From Actinoallomurus iriomotensis (lineage in GTDB: Bacteria > Actinomycetota > Actinomycetes > Streptosporangiales > Streptosporangiaceae): a DNA stretch of 64,000 nt. A program made the translations under genes and the position numbers. The stretch is taken from positions 186,001-250,000 of the forward strand of contig NZ_BSTJ01000014.1 in NCBI RefSeq assembly GCF_030269445.1. The letters run 5' to 3'. Position 1 is the stretch's first letter. Every line of letters starts with the position of its first letter. Shown piece after piece: positions 39,495 through 48,042 of the stretch. The notes beneath the pieces were generated by a model. That model was not told where the DNA came from. It made no database searches and saw only the letters and a program-made list of their open reading frames with translations.

Positions 39495-40236
39495 ATCCTG
39501 GTGGGCCGCCGGTCTCCTCATGCTGGGGATCGCGCTGCTGCTGAGCACCGTGCTGATCGAGGCGCTGTCCCCCGACTCCGTCGGGGCGTCGGTCCTCCTG
39601 GGCACGTTCGGGGTGATCTGCCTCGTCGTCGTGGTGGGCACGCCGCTGCGGCGACGACGCGCGGGCAGCGCGGCCACCGGCGGGCGTCTCATCGCGTCCG
39701 CGCTGGTGCTCACCCTGCTCTGCGGCGTGCTGTACACCCTGCCGCCGCACTCGGTCGTGTTCGCGGCCCTGCTGCTGATCGTCGCCGCCGGGTTCTTCAC
39801 GATCGGCGTGGCGATCGTGGGCGGCGGCTACTTCGGCCTCGTCGGCGCGGTGGGCGCCGGGCTCATCTGCGCCGCCGTCATGATGGCGCCGACGCCGATC
39901 GCGCTGGCCACCATGGACCACACGGTGACGTGCGAGATCCCGGCGCAGCGCTACGCCGGCACGAGTGACGACTTCGACGTCCACTGCCCGGGCGGCAAGG
40001 TCTACCCGATCCGCTCCCGGCAGCCGCACGCGACGGGCGTGCCGGTGCGCATGCTCATCGACCCGCACGGCCTGCTCCGGCCGGAGATCGCCGACCGCGT
40101 CCACGTGCACAAGGACGAACTCGCGCTCCTGCTGTCGCTACTCCTCGGCGCCGCAACCGTGGTGGCCGCCTACGTCAACCGCCGCCGGGGCCGCGTACGC
40201 CCGGTCGTCTCCCCACGCCCCGGCTCCGGGGGCTGA
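39478..40236 (+). CDS. Multi-pass membrane protein of unknown function
   Basis: The 252-residue protein has about five hydrophobic helices (WWAAGLLMLGIALLLSTVLI; VLLGTFGVICLVVVVG; LIASALVLTLLCGVLYTL; VVFAALLLIVAAGFFTIGVAI with GGGYFGLVGAVGAGLICAAVMM). An extracytoplasmic domain follows with two cysteines (VTCEIPAQ, DVHCPGGKV), probably disulfide-linked, and a last helix near LLLSLLLGAATVVAAYV. No family is recognised. It overlaps the kinase-like gene and is likely co-transcribed with it. Confidence 0.7.
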   Translation: MMQRRRSWWAAGLLMLGIALLLSTVLIEALSPDSVGASVLLGTFGVICLVVVVGTPLRRRRAGSAATGGRLIASALVLTLLCGVLYTLPPHSVVFAALLLIVAAGFFTIGVAIVGGGYFGLVGAVGAGLICAAVMMAPTPIALATMDHTVTCEIPAQRYAGTSDDFDVHCPGGKVYPIRSRQPHATGVPVRMLIDPHGLLRPEIADRVHVHKDELALLLSLLLGAATVVAAYVNRRRGRVRPVVSPRPGSGG

Positions 40237-40244
40237 CTCCAGGC

Positions 40245-40646
40245 TCAGCGGCAGCCGGCGCAGTCGTCGCAGAGGGTTTTGATCCAGGCACGCTCGCGGG
40301 GAGCGCCCGGGTTGCCGCAGGACTCACAGATCCCGGCCGACTCTCGCTCGGCGGCGTGGACGAGCTCCCTCGCCGCGTCGTCCTCCGCCTTGTAGCGTGC
40401 GGACTGGCCGGGGTCGGGCCAGTCGGTGTTTCCCATGTTCAGGTGGCGCAGCAAGCCGGTGTAGAGCTGCACGCGCAAGGTGCCGTACTTCTCCTTGACC
40501 TGCTGGACGCGGTAGGTGGGGCTGACGGCCAGCAGTCGCTCGTGCAGGCGTAGCAGCAGCGGATGCCAGCCGGGGCCGACGAAGTCGAGGTGATCGGGAA
40601 TCTGCTCGGACACGAGCTCATTATCGGATCGAACTTCGGGCATCAT
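40245..40646 (-). CDS. Actinobacterial protein with C-terminal four-cysteine zinc-site motif
   Basis: The 133-residue protein has a conserved-looking GPGWHPLLLRLHERLLAVSPTYRVQQVKEKYGTLRVQLY block. It ends in two CxxC pairs (CESCGNPG and CDDCAGC) about 20 residues apart, which should bind zinc. Similar small proteins are common in actinomycetes without an assigned function. The start is taken as the ATG at 40646; a longer start at 40676 would overlap the divergent gene. No ribosome site is obvious for either. Confidence 0.65.
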   Translation of the reverse strand: MMPEVRSDNELVSEQIPDHLDFVGPGWHPLLLRLHERLLAVSPTYRVQQVKEKYGTLRVQLYTGLLRHLNMGNTDWPDPGQSARYKAEDDAARELVHAAERESAGICESCGNPGAPRERAWIKTLCDDCAGCR

Positions 40647-40674
40647 CGCCTGAACGCCGGGTACCGGCTCGCTC

Positions 40675-41472
40675 ATGCGGGTGATGACCATGAACCTCTG
40701 GAGCACGCGCGGAGACTGGGCGCAGCGGCGAGAGGTGCTCAAGAAGGGAATCGGCGAGCTCGACCCCGACCTCGTGGCCTTCCAGGAAGTGATCGAGACC
40801 TCGGCGTACGACCAGGCCGCCGACCTGCTCGGTCCGGGATATCACCTCGCGCGCGGTGCGGCCCGCGAGACGGACGGGCAGACCATCGCGATCGGCAGCC
40901 GGTGGCCGATCGGCGAGGTGCGCGAGGCCGACCTGAACGTCACGCCGCGGACGGCCGGGTTCGCCTGCACGACAATGGCCGCGCGCATCGAGGCGCCGGA
41001 CCCGATCGGGCCGCTGCTGTTCGTCAACCACTTCCCCAGCTGGCGGCTGGACATGGAGTACGAGCGCGAGCTCCAGGCCGTCGCCGCCGCGCGCCTGATC
41101 GACGACCTCTCGGACGGACAGGACCCGCACGTCGTACTGGCCGGGGACCTCGACGCGGCACCCGAGTCGGCGAGCATCCGGTTCTGGACGGGCCGCCAGT
41201 CCCTGGACGGGATGAGCGTCTGTTACCGGGACGCCTGGGAGCGGATCCACCCGGACGAGCCGGGCGTCACCTACACCCCCGACAACCCGCTCATGGTGGA
41301 CGGAGACTGGCCGTTCGGGCGGATCGACTACGTGCTCGTACGCTGCGGCCTGCACGGCGGCCCCACGCTGCCGATCCGCGACTGCCGGCGACTGTTCGCC
41401 GAACCGGTCGACGGCGTCCAGGCCAGCGACCACTACGGCGTCACCGCCGACCTCGGCGATCCGGAGCGGTGA
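40675..41472 (+). CDS. Endonuclease/exonuclease/phosphatase-family protein
   Basis: The 265-residue protein has the EEP-fold landmarks MNLWS near the start, the metal Glu in DLVAFQEVIE, LLFVNHFPSWR, VVLAGDLDAAPESASI (D-x-N replaced by D-x-D), and the final RIDYVLVR and ASDHYGVTADL with the catalytic Asp-His. It hydrolyses phosphodiester bonds, but whether DNA, sphingomyelin or inositol phosphate cannot be told. It overlaps the convergent FAD gene by 32 bases. Confidence 0.85.
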   Translation: MRVMTMNLWSTRGDWAQRREVLKKGIGELDPDLVAFQEVIETSAYDQAADLLGPGYHLARGAARETDGQTIAIGSRWPIGEVREADLNVTPRTAGFACTTMAARIEAPDPIGPLLFVNHFPSWRLDMEYERELQAVAAARLIDDLSDGQDPHVVLAGDLDAAPESASIRFWTGRQSLDGMSVCYRDAWERIHPDEPGVTYTPDNPLMVDGDWPFGRIDYVLVRCGLHGGPTLPIRDCRRLFAEPVDGVQASDHYGVTADLGDPER

Positions 41473-42706
41473 TCGCGGCGGCCGCCCGCCAACCGCTGGT
41501 GAGCGCACCCTGCACGGACGGGCTGTCGCGGTGGTCGCCGACGACATACCGGCCGTCGCCCAGCGCGACCGGCCGGCGTAGCCGGTCCATGGGCGGTGAC
41601 GCGTCGGGTAGCGCGTGCGGGATCCGCACGGTCGCCAGATGTTCCCATTCTCCGGTCACCGTGCCGTACACACGCGCCAGCTCGGCCCTGACCGCGGCGT
41701 GGTCGGCGTCGGGCGCCGCGACCGTGGTGGCGATCAGGTGCCGGCCGGGCGGGGCGTAGGCCGGTACGGCGTTGCTGACGACGACGGTGTTCGCGATCGA
41801 CGGGCCGCCGGGCCGGGCGAACCCGTCGGCGTCCAGGACGAGCGTCGCCTCCTCCAGCGGGGGTTCGGACGCGGCGTGGTAGACGGTGGTCAGCGCGTGC
41901 ATGACCGGTGCCGGTAGCTCGGGCAGCAACCGGGCGGCCGTGACCGGGTCGGTGGCGACCAGCACCACGCGTGCCCGTACCGGGCCGGAGGGGGTGTGCG
42001 CCGTAGTGCCGCTCAATCGCTCCACGGGGGTGTGGAGCCGGATCCGTTCGGCCGGCAGCGGTGCGGCGAGCGCCGCCGGCACCGCGCCCACCCCCGTACG
42101 GGGCAGACCGATGCGGCCGTGGACGAACGACCGCACGATCATGGCGAGGACGTGGCTGGAGGTGGCCAGTTCCGGGTCGGCGAACACCCCGGTGAGGTAC
42201 GGGCGGACGAGACCGTCGAGCATCGCCGGGGACAGCCCGCTCATCGCCTGGGCGGTGGTGGTCTCCGGCTCGTCCAGCAGCCGCGCCGGGGGCAGGGCGG
42301 CGTACCGGGCGATGATCGCGGCCAGCCGGACCCGATCGGTGACGGTGCCGACACCGCCGACGGCCGACTCCAGCATGCCCGGCACGCCCCGCGGGTCGCG
42401 CAGCGGGTGGGCGTAGCGTTCCAGCCGGTCTCCATGGCGGACCAGCACTCCGGACCGAAAGCAGCCCAGGTCCAGAGCTGCCAGGTCGACCAGGGCGGCG
42501 AGTCGTGGATACGCCGTGTTGACCACTTGGAAGCCGCGGTCCAGGAGGAACCCGTCGGTCTCGTCGGTGGCCACGCGTCCGCCGACGCGGTCGCCCGCCT
42601 CCAGGAGCAGGAAGTCGACGCCGTCGCGCTGGGCCCGCCGGGCGGCGGCCAGGCCCGCCATCCCCGCCCCGATGATCAGCACGTCGGTGTCCGTCACGTC
42701 TTTCAA
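41441..42706 (-). CDS. FAD-dependent amine-oxidase/phytoene-desaturase-like oxidoreductase
   Basis: The 421-residue flavoprotein starts with the dinucleotide-binding fingerprint DVLIIGAGMAGLAAARRAQ and the downstream GDRVGGRVATDETDGFLLDRGFQV. It ends with RYVVGDHRDSPSVQGALTSGWRAA, the C-terminal FAD contact of the amine oxidase/phytoene desaturase/protoporphyrinogen oxidase superfamily. The substrate is unknown. No neighbouring carotenoid or haem genes are present. The 3' end overlaps the convergent gene on the other strand. Confidence 0.85.
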   Translation of the reverse strand: MKDVTDTDVLIIGAGMAGLAAARRAQRDGVDFLLLEAGDRVGGRVATDETDGFLLDRGFQVVNTAYPRLAALVDLAALDLGCFRSGVLVRHGDRLERYAHPLRDPRGVPGMLESAVGGVGTVTDRVRLAAIIARYAALPPARLLDEPETTTAQAMSGLSPAMLDGLVRPYLTGVFADPELATSSHVLAMIVRSFVHGRIGLPRTGVGAVPAALAAPLPAERIRLHTPVERLSGTTAHTPSGPVRARVVLVATDPVTAARLLPELPAPVMHALTTVYHAASEPPLEEATLVLDADGFARPGGPSIANTVVVSNAVPAYAPPGRHLIATTVAAPDADHAAVRAELARVYGTVTGEWEHLATVRIPHALPDASPPMDRLRRPVALGDGRYVVGDHRDSPSVQGALTSGWRAAAAITAPDRRGRR

Positions 42707-42743
42707 CTTCCCGCCGCTCGGCCGCCCAAGCGTCCAGCGGAAC

Positions 42744-44309
42744 CTAGACGCAGCTGTCGAACGCGACGTCGACCGGGGTGGGTGAGAACGTGCCCGAGGC
42801 GGTGCCGGCCGAGATCGACGCGGCGAAGTCGACGTTCGGGCACTTGCTGACGCCGCTCACATGGCTCCACTTCATGGTGTTGCCGGTGATCGCGGTGTGC
42901 AGCATGCCGGTCGCGCCGATGCCGGTGACGACCCGGGCGGTCTGCGAGCCGGTGGTGTTTCCGGAGATCTCACCGCCACTGCCGGTGTTGGACTTGGGCC
43001 CGAACCAGGAGCGCGTCCCGTCGACCAGCCCGATGACGTAATGGGCGTTCGGGCTGGTCCACATCGTGTTGCCGCTGATGGTCGCCCCGGTGAAGCCGAC
43101 GGTCGCCGGCGTGTCGGACGGCAGCGGGTCCAGGCCGAGACCGCCGTACGCGGAGTTGCCCGCGTTCAGCACCGTGTTGCCCGTGACCTTGGACCGCTGG
43201 GCGACAGTGGCGCCCGTCACCGGCTGCGAGCGGTAGAGCACGATCGGGACGTCGGAGGCGTCCACGATCTGGTTGCCGCTGACCGTGGCGTCCTGGCAGG
43301 TCACCGCGACGCCGTCGCTCCAGGTGTTGGTCTTGACGTGGTCGCTGGAGTAGGCCGTGATCACGTTCCCGCTGATCTCGACGTCGGCGCAGGCGTACCC
43401 GTCGAAGGCGCCCAGCGCGTACACCGCCTGCGGCCCGGCGGAGTTGGAGATCTTGCTGTTGGTGACGGAGGTTCCGGTGCCGCCGTCGAGCACGACGTTG
43501 TCGCGGCTCGCGTCGGAGTTCTCCGGGGTGTCGCGCGCGCCGTCGACCCAGACGTTCTCCAGGTGGGCGCCGTCGCCGAGCTCGACGAGCCGGTCGTTGA
43601 ACGCGCCGTCGCGTACGAGCCGGCCCATCGACGCGTAGTGGCGCGGGTCGGGGCGACCGGTGGTCGCGAGGGTCACCCCGGCGGGGATCCGCAGCTTGGC
43701 GCCGAGCCGTACGACGGCCTTCGAGGCGAGGTAGACCGTGCCGCCCTTGGGCGTGGCGTCGAGGACCTTCTGCAGGTCGGCGCCGGCGCCGGTGAACCCG
43801 CTGCCGCCGGTCGGCAGGGTCAACGCCGGGATTGTGCCGAACTGGTACGACGAGCCGCTGCCGTCCCTGACCCCCGTGCAGATCTTGGGCACGAGCGCGG
43901 TGAACTCCCCGCCGGTGAAGAACTTGTCCACGACGGTGGACCAGGCCATGCCGCCGTTGAGCTGCCCGATCCAGTTGTCGAAGCCGGCCTTGTCGGGCTC
44001 GCGGTTGATCGCCCCCCGGTAGAGGGCGAGCACCTTGGCGTCGTCGTCGTACCCGAGCCCGGCGAACTCCGAGGAGGTGTAGATGGACCGCCCGACGTTG
44101 GCGAGCGTGGTGGCGTTGCAGCCGTCGGACTGGAAGTACGCGACGTCACCCTGCCAGCCCGCCTGGTCGGGGAGCCGGCCGAGCGCCTCGGTGTACTGCT
44201 TGGCGATGAACTGCCCGGGAACGTAACCCGCGTCCGCGTGCGCCGCCGTGACCGGTGCGAGCACCGTCGCCCCCAGCGCGACCGCCAGGGCCCACCGTCG
44301 AAAAGCCAC
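42744..44309 (-). CDS. Secreted DUF4214 / right-handed beta-helix protein
   Basis: The 521-residue exported protein has a signal peptide ending near AHADA. Two DUF4214-like units follow at about 35-150 (YTEALGRLPDQAGWQGDVAYF; LYRGAINREPDKAGFDNWIGQL). The long rest is a parallel beta-helix (about 190-480) with repeated SGN-type turns (VEISGNVITAY, VSGNQIVDAS, ISGNTMWTS, ITGNTMKW). Beta-helix proteins of this kind bind or cleave polysaccharides; no catalytic residues can be assigned. It ends with a cysteine-containing strand. The convergent gene arrangement suggests it is monocistronic. Confidence 0.85.
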   Translation of the reverse strand: MAFRRWALAVALGATVLAPVTAAHADAGYVPGQFIAKQYTEALGRLPDQAGWQGDVAYFQSDGCNATTLANVGRSIYTSSEFAGLGYDDDAKVLALYRGAINREPDKAGFDNWIGQLNGGMAWSTVVDKFFTGGEFTALVPKICTGVRDGSGSSYQFGTIPALTLPTGGSGFTGAGADLQKVLDATPKGGTVYLASKAVVRLGAKLRIPAGVTLATTGRPDPRHYASMGRLVRDGAFNDRLVELGDGAHLENVWVDGARDTPENSDASRDNVVLDGGTGTSVTNSKISNSAGPQAVYALGAFDGYACADVEISGNVITAYSSDHVKTNTWSDGVAVTCQDATVSGNQIVDASDVPIVLYRSQPVTGATVAQRSKVTGNTVLNAGNSAYGGLGLDPLPSDTPATVGFTGATISGNTMWTSPNAHYVIGLVDGTRSWFGPKSNTGSGGEISGNTTGSQTARVVTGIGATGMLHTAITGNTMKWSHVSGVSKCPNVDFAASISAGTASGTFSPTPVDVAFDSCV

Positions 44310-44394
44310 CCTGTTCCTCCGTCCCCGAATCCGTCGAAACGGTCGGAGAATAACCAGCCGGAGCCGGAGCCGAAGGACATTTCAACGATCCTTG

Positions 44395-44589
44395 TCAGCC
44401 GGGCTTGGCGTTCCGCATGCGTTCGTCGGTCCAGTACGTGGCGACGTCGTGCGGATCCTGCGTCGAGCGAACGGTGACGGTGTCCTCGGGCTGCTTACCC
44501 GCGTGCACGCCGTACGCGACGCCGATCCCGGCCCCGAGCCCGACGACCACGACCCCACCCACGACGACGACGCGCGTCCTGCGTTTCAT
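44395..44589 (-). CDS. 64-residue membrane-anchored stub
   Basis: The frame starts at ATG 44589 with GAGAGGGCAG upstream. A basic N-terminus and one transmembrane segment (VVVVGGVVVVGLGAGIGVAYGV) are followed by a short extracytoplasmic tail ending in YWTDERMRNAKPG. From memory that ending resembles the junction just before the catalytic domain in some actinomycete secreted trypsin-like peptidases, so this could be the leftover N-terminus of one. No protease domain follows in any frame before the next gene. Function unknown. Confidence 0.6.
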   Translation of the reverse strand: MKRRTRVVVVGGVVVVGLGAGIGVAYGVHAGKQPEDTVTVRSTQDPHDVATYWTDERMRNAKPG

Positions 44590-44758
44590 GCCACTGCCCT
44601 CTCGTTGCTCCTTGAGCCGAACGATACGACCCTGCCTCTGGGCGCTTGCTCGGAATCCATCGAACATGGTCAGATTCGTCATCGGGAAGATGCCAGGAGA
44701 TATCAGAGGGCAGCGAGCGCCATGACCATCGGAATGGGCGCCTGTCGAGGAGCGGCAT

Positions 44759-45052
44759 ATGGCCGCTGACCACCCGGGAACGAGCCCGGACTCAGATGTC
44801 GAGCGCATCGGGCAGGAGCTCTCAGCCGAGCGACGTCTACCGCCGGATCGCCCAGGTGACGCGGCATTCCCCTCCCGCGCCGACAGCCGCCTCGCCGCAG
44901 CCAACGCCCCCAGCGGCGAGAAGCACGGCCTTCTGGACGAGTCCGCGCATGATGACAAGGGGCCAGAAGCAGACGTTCCCGAGTTCACTCCGAAACAACT
45001 CGCGGACCTCAAAAAGATCGAAAGCGATATCCGCGCCTTAGAGCGTGTTTGA
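44759..45052 (+). CDS. Small hydrophilic protein whose 3' end is touched by the IS5-family element
   Basis: A 97-residue frame starts at an ATG with CGAGGAGCGG upstream and typical codon use. The product is charged and has no membrane segment or recognised domain; the end is helical (PKQLADLKKIESDIRALERV). The last three residues and the stop are encoded by the inverted repeat of the insertion element. Removing the element joins the Leu codon TTA directly to TGA, so the insertion changed only the C-terminal tip. Confidence 0.6.
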   Translation: MAADHPGTSPDSDVERIGQELSAERRLPPDRPGDAAFPSRADSRLAAANAPSGEKHGLLDESAHDDKGPEADVPEFTPKQLADLKKIESDIRALERV

Positions 45053-45057
45053 GAAGT
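45041..45057 (+). repeat. Left terminal inverted repeat of the IS element
   Basis: GAGCGTGTTTGAGAAGT; the exact complement is at 45967-45983. It supplies the stop codon of the adjacent small gene. Confidence 0.9.
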
Positions 45058-45064
45058 GATCTCA

Positions 45065-45902
45065 TCAGCGGTATTCGAGGGGCCGTCGGCCGGGGCGAGC
45101 GGTGGGGTGGCCGCGGGCGAGGCGGCGGGTCATGGTGTTGATGGCGGCCCAGCGGATCATGGCTTCGGAATGGGCGGGGTCGCGTTCGTAGTCGCGGGCC
45201 AGGCGGCGGTGGGCGGTGATCCAGGCCAGCGTGCGTTCGACCGCCCACCGGCGTGGCAGGACACTGAAACCCTTCTGTCCCTCGGGTTTGCGGACGATGT
45301 CCACGATGATCCCGAGCACGCGGGCCGCCCATTCGACCAGCCGGCCCGCGAAACCGGCGTCGGCGGAGACGAGGCGGCAGCGGCGAGCGGACAGGTACGT
45401 TCCCAGCAGCGCGCTCTTGGCCCTGTCACGGTCCTGGACACTCGCGGCGCACACCATCACCGTGATCAGCGAACCCATGGAGTCGGTGACAATGAAGCGC
45501 TTACGGCCATTGACCTTCTTACCCGCGTCATACCCCCCGGCTCCCGCGCCCAACGGTGTCGGCGCCCTTGACCGACTGAGAATCGATGATCCCGGCGTTC
45601 GGCTCGGCCGCCCGGCCCTCGGCCAGCCGCACCGGCTGGCGCAGCGCGTCCAAAAGCCGCAGCGTGACGCGCTGTTCCTCCCACTGAACGAAGTACCAGT
45701 ACACCGTCTGCCATGGCGGGAAATCCGCCGGCAACTGCCGCCAGGCGCACCCGGTCCGCACCACATACAAGATCGCATCCACCACCTCCCGGCGCGGATG
45801 CTTCTCTGGACGGCCGCCCTCACCCGGTGGTGGAAGAAGCGGTTCCACCAGCGCCCATTCGGCATCGGTCAGGCCCGAGGGATAACACGACACACGAGCC
45901 AT
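45065..45902 (-). CDS. IS5-family transposase in two overlapping frames
   Basis: The first frame (45528-45902, 124 residues from the ATG at 45902) has the N-terminal DUF4096-like part (YPSGLTDAEWALVEPLLPP; TGCAWRQLPADFPPWQTVYWYF) and the first catalytic Asp in IIDSQSVKGADT. The second frame takes over near 45533-45540 and carries the second Asp (LVSADAGFAG) and the Glu (RWAVERTLAW), ending at 45065. A run of six G residues on the coding strand at the junction suits a programmed frameshift, although joining the frames needs a +1 (or -2) step. Mutation is the alternative. Both halves look otherwise intact. Confidence 0.85.
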
Positions 45903-45966
45903 CCACCGACCATCACTACACCAACCGGCCAAGATCACTTAGACATGCCGACACCTAACAAGATCA

Positions 45967-45983
45967 ACTTCTCAAACACGCTC
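45967..45983 (-). repeat. Right terminal inverted repeat of the IS element
   Basis: Exact complement of 45041-45057. Confidence 0.9.
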
Positions 45984-46223
45984 TGAGACTGGTCCCGCCC
46001 AGCCGCGCCGCCGACATCCGCGACGATGGCCATCGATCTGATCGCCGGGTGTCCAAGGTCGGTGCCCGGCCCGCCATTCCGAGTCCGCATCCGCGTCCTT
46101 GCGCTGAACATCAATGATTCGTGCGCTCAGCGTCAATGACCCTCGCGTGACTCCCATTAGACAATCAGGGCCATCTCACCAGATACATCGGGGGAAATCC
46201 TGAATTGGAGAGAGGGCTCAATC

Positions 46224-46637
46224 ATGCGCATTGCTTCCGCAGTACTCGCCTTCGTTTCTGCCGGCACACTGGTTCTGGCCGGAACCGGCACCGCCGCAAT
46301 TGTGGCCGACATCGGTCTCATCAGCCCGGCGGCGAACGCGGCCGAGCGTAACTATGAGGCAGAGATCTGTTCCGACGGCGGCGGCTACGACTTGGCCCTT
46401 GTCAACGTAGGCGGATACAATCAGAACAACAACTTCGTCCACACTCCGAACTTCCGACTCACCTCAGTGGGCCATGGGTGTAATTACAAGGTGAATTGGT
46501 GGTTCAAGCCGAACCAGACCATCGAGATCAACGCCCGGATGTACGGCGAGACGACCTGGCATCGCTTTTACCGGAACTTCGCCCACTGCGCGATCGACAG
46601 CATCCACACCTCTGCCCGGATGTGCTACATCTGGTGA
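46224..46637 (+). CDS. Small secreted protein with four cysteines, unrecognised
   Basis: The 137-residue product has a signal peptide (ASAVLAFVSAGTLVLAGTGTAAIVA) cleaved probably near NAAER. The mature part of about 95 residues is rich in Tyr, Asn and Trp and has four cysteines (EICSDG, HGCNY, AHCAID, RMCYIW), likely forming two disulfides. GGAGAGAGGG lies a few bases before the ATG. It has more A/T-ending codons than its neighbours and stands alone beside an insertion element, which hints at transfer. I recognise no family. Confidence 0.72.
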   Translation: MRIASAVLAFVSAGTLVLAGTGTAAIVADIGLISPAANAAERNYEAEICSDGGGYDLALVNVGGYNQNNNFVHTPNFRLTSVGHGCNYKVNWWFKPNQTIEINARMYGETTWHRFYRNFAHCAIDSIHTSARMCYIW

Positions 46638-47030
46638 TCGTCGAAAAGTGCGCGTACGGCGGTCATCGGGTCTCGGTGGCCGCCAGTGCGGCTAGACCGC
46701 GTTTCAGAAGTCTGCTCGTAGCCAACACAGACGCCGGCCCGGGCAGCCAACCTTCGGAGACACGGCCTAGGTCGCAAGCGCATGAGCTCCTCGAGCGAAC
46801 GGATACCGGCTCGAATCTTAGCTTTACGCCTTCGCTCGTAGCCGCCACGACAGTCGCTTGTCTGTCGCTGCGAATTTTCGCATACGCGGCGTTCGCCGAG
46901 AGCTCTTCGATTACTCCGATTCAGACGAGCCTACGCGTTAGAGGCATATTTCTGTCGAGCTTTCCAGACGGCGCACCAGAAGACATCTATCCGAACGGAT
47001 ACGACCATCGGCTTCCATGTCCGGGAGACC
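46638..47030. other. GC-poorer stretch without a supported gene
   Basis: About 390 bases with visibly lower GC than the surroundings. Short frames on both strands show no consistent third-position GC and no ribosome site. It may be decayed foreign DNA. Nothing identifiable was seen. Confidence 0.5.
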
Positions 47031-47390
47031 GTGGAACAAGATTCGAGCTCAAAGAGGGCTCGGAAAATTTTCTGCAGGACTACGAGGAGTTCGTCCCCGA
47101 GGAGAAACTCGCAATGTCGTGCCTCGCTGGTCGAACGCCTGGCCGGAATCCCGTCGTTGGGAGTCCCGGTGTGGACGGACGGCTCGCCTGCGGTCGCGCG
47201 TATCGGCGATGCCGACTGGCTCGGCGTGTCCACCTCTGGCGAGCCTCAAGGCGGTTGGCAAAGCCCGGAGTACTGCGCACGCTGGGACCGCGTCGACCTC
47301 GGCTGGATCACCTCGCGTGTGCCCGCCGACACATTGCTCTTCGTCGACGAGCAGGGCCCATTGCTTCCCGTACGCGACATCCGGAGGTGA
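47031..47390 (+). CDS. Possible small gene or gene fragment
   Basis: A 119-residue frame begins at GTG 47031 with GGGAGA just upstream. The last 85 residues (LVERLAGIPSLGVPVWTDGS onward, to WDRVDLGWITSRVPADTLLFVDEQGPLLPV) use GC-rich third positions like a real gene. The first 35 residues are AT-richer and Ser/Arg-rich, as if a foreign or decayed 5' end were joined to an authentic 3' part. I recognise no domain. It could be a 5'-truncated pseudogene. Confidence 0.35.
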   Translation: MEQDSSSKRARKIFCRTTRSSSPRRNSQCRASLVERLAGIPSLGVPVWTDGSPAVARIGDADWLGVSTSGEPQGGWQSPEYCARWDRVDLGWITSRVPADTLLFVDEQGPLLPVRDIRR

Positions 47391-47425
47391 CCGATGCCCC
47401 ACCGGACCGGTCATCCCGTGACAGC

Positions 47426-47980
47426 TCAGGACTCCGGGGGCACGCTCGGCAGCGCGGGGCCAGTGGGGTGAGCCCCCTCGCCGGGATGGGCGCGTGAGGC
47501 TCCCGGGCCCGGAATGGAGACGTGTGGCATGTCCGTGGTCGGCCGGCTGAGGGCCTGGAGCTCGGCCAGGGCCTGGCGCTGGCGGTCGGAGATCCGGTAG
47601 ACGCCCGAGTCGTCGAGGCAGCGGACGTAGTCGTCGAAGCTCTGGTTCTGGATCGCCAGGTTGCCGATGGCGGACCGGAACGCGTCGGGCCCGGCCCGGA
47701 ACGTCCGGCCCGGCTCCTCGCGTAGGTCGACCAGCAGCAACGGACGCTCGGCCGAGGAGAACGTCACATCGTCGGCGACGACGAGCACCGGATAGCGGCT
47801 GTCGTCCGGGACCAGCGCCAGGAGTTCCGGGACGGACAGGCCACGATGACCGGCGTCCTCCATGACCGTCAGCCAGTCGTCGCCGACCTCGTCGAGCAGC
47901 GACCGCCAGGCCTGGTCATCGGTGAAGTCGGTGCGCAGGAGCGGCGAATGGTCGCTCTCGGCCAACCGTCCGGCGGTCAT
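47426..47980 (-). CDS. DUF6924-domain protein
   Basis: The 184-residue protein contains the pattern LLRTDFTDDQAWRSLLDEV at about 17-35, a middle SRYPVLVVADDVTFSSAERPLLLVDL segment, GRTFRAGPDAFRSAIGNLAIQNQSFDDYVRCLDDSGVYRI, and then a Pro/Ser-rich tail. This fits the actinomycete family now called DUF6924, of unknown function. The start at ATG 47980 is chosen because the longer frame overlaps the AraC gene. It is the last minus-strand gene after the transporter/hydrolase run, separated by 62 bases. Confidence 0.72.
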   Translation of the reverse strand: MTAGRLAESDHSPLLRTDFTDDQAWRSLLDEVGDDWLTVMEDAGHRGLSVPELLALVPDDSRYPVLVVADDVTFSSAERPLLLVDLREEPGRTFRAGPDAFRSAIGNLAIQNQSFDDYVRCLDDSGVYRISDRQRQALAELQALSRPTTDMPHVSIPGPGASRAHPGEGAHPTGPALPSVPPES

Positions 47981-48042
47981 GTGCCCTCCAGGTCTCGGAA
48001 AGAGGCCGCCAGGCTGCAAAGTCCCTCCGACAGGAAGCCGTG

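Larger units (their letters stand above)
45041..45983. mobile_element. IS5-family insertion sequence (943 bp)
   Basis: Perfect 17-bp terminal inverted repeats (GAGCGTGTTTGAGAAGT) bound one transposase region with a DDE motif. Left flank TTA and right flank TGA do not match, so no target duplication is visible; the copy may be old or the ends may have been altered. The transposase is split over two frames, as in the IS427 group of IS5 elements. Confidence 0.9.

Noticed and set aside
45038-45986. Target-site duplication flanking the IS element
   Set aside because: Flanks read TTA and TGA; no identical short repeat is present at either choice of ends.
46931-47233. Minus-strand 100-codon frame in the GC-poor stretch
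   Set aside because: No ribosome site, no recognisable domain, and codon use no better than the competing plus-strand frames.
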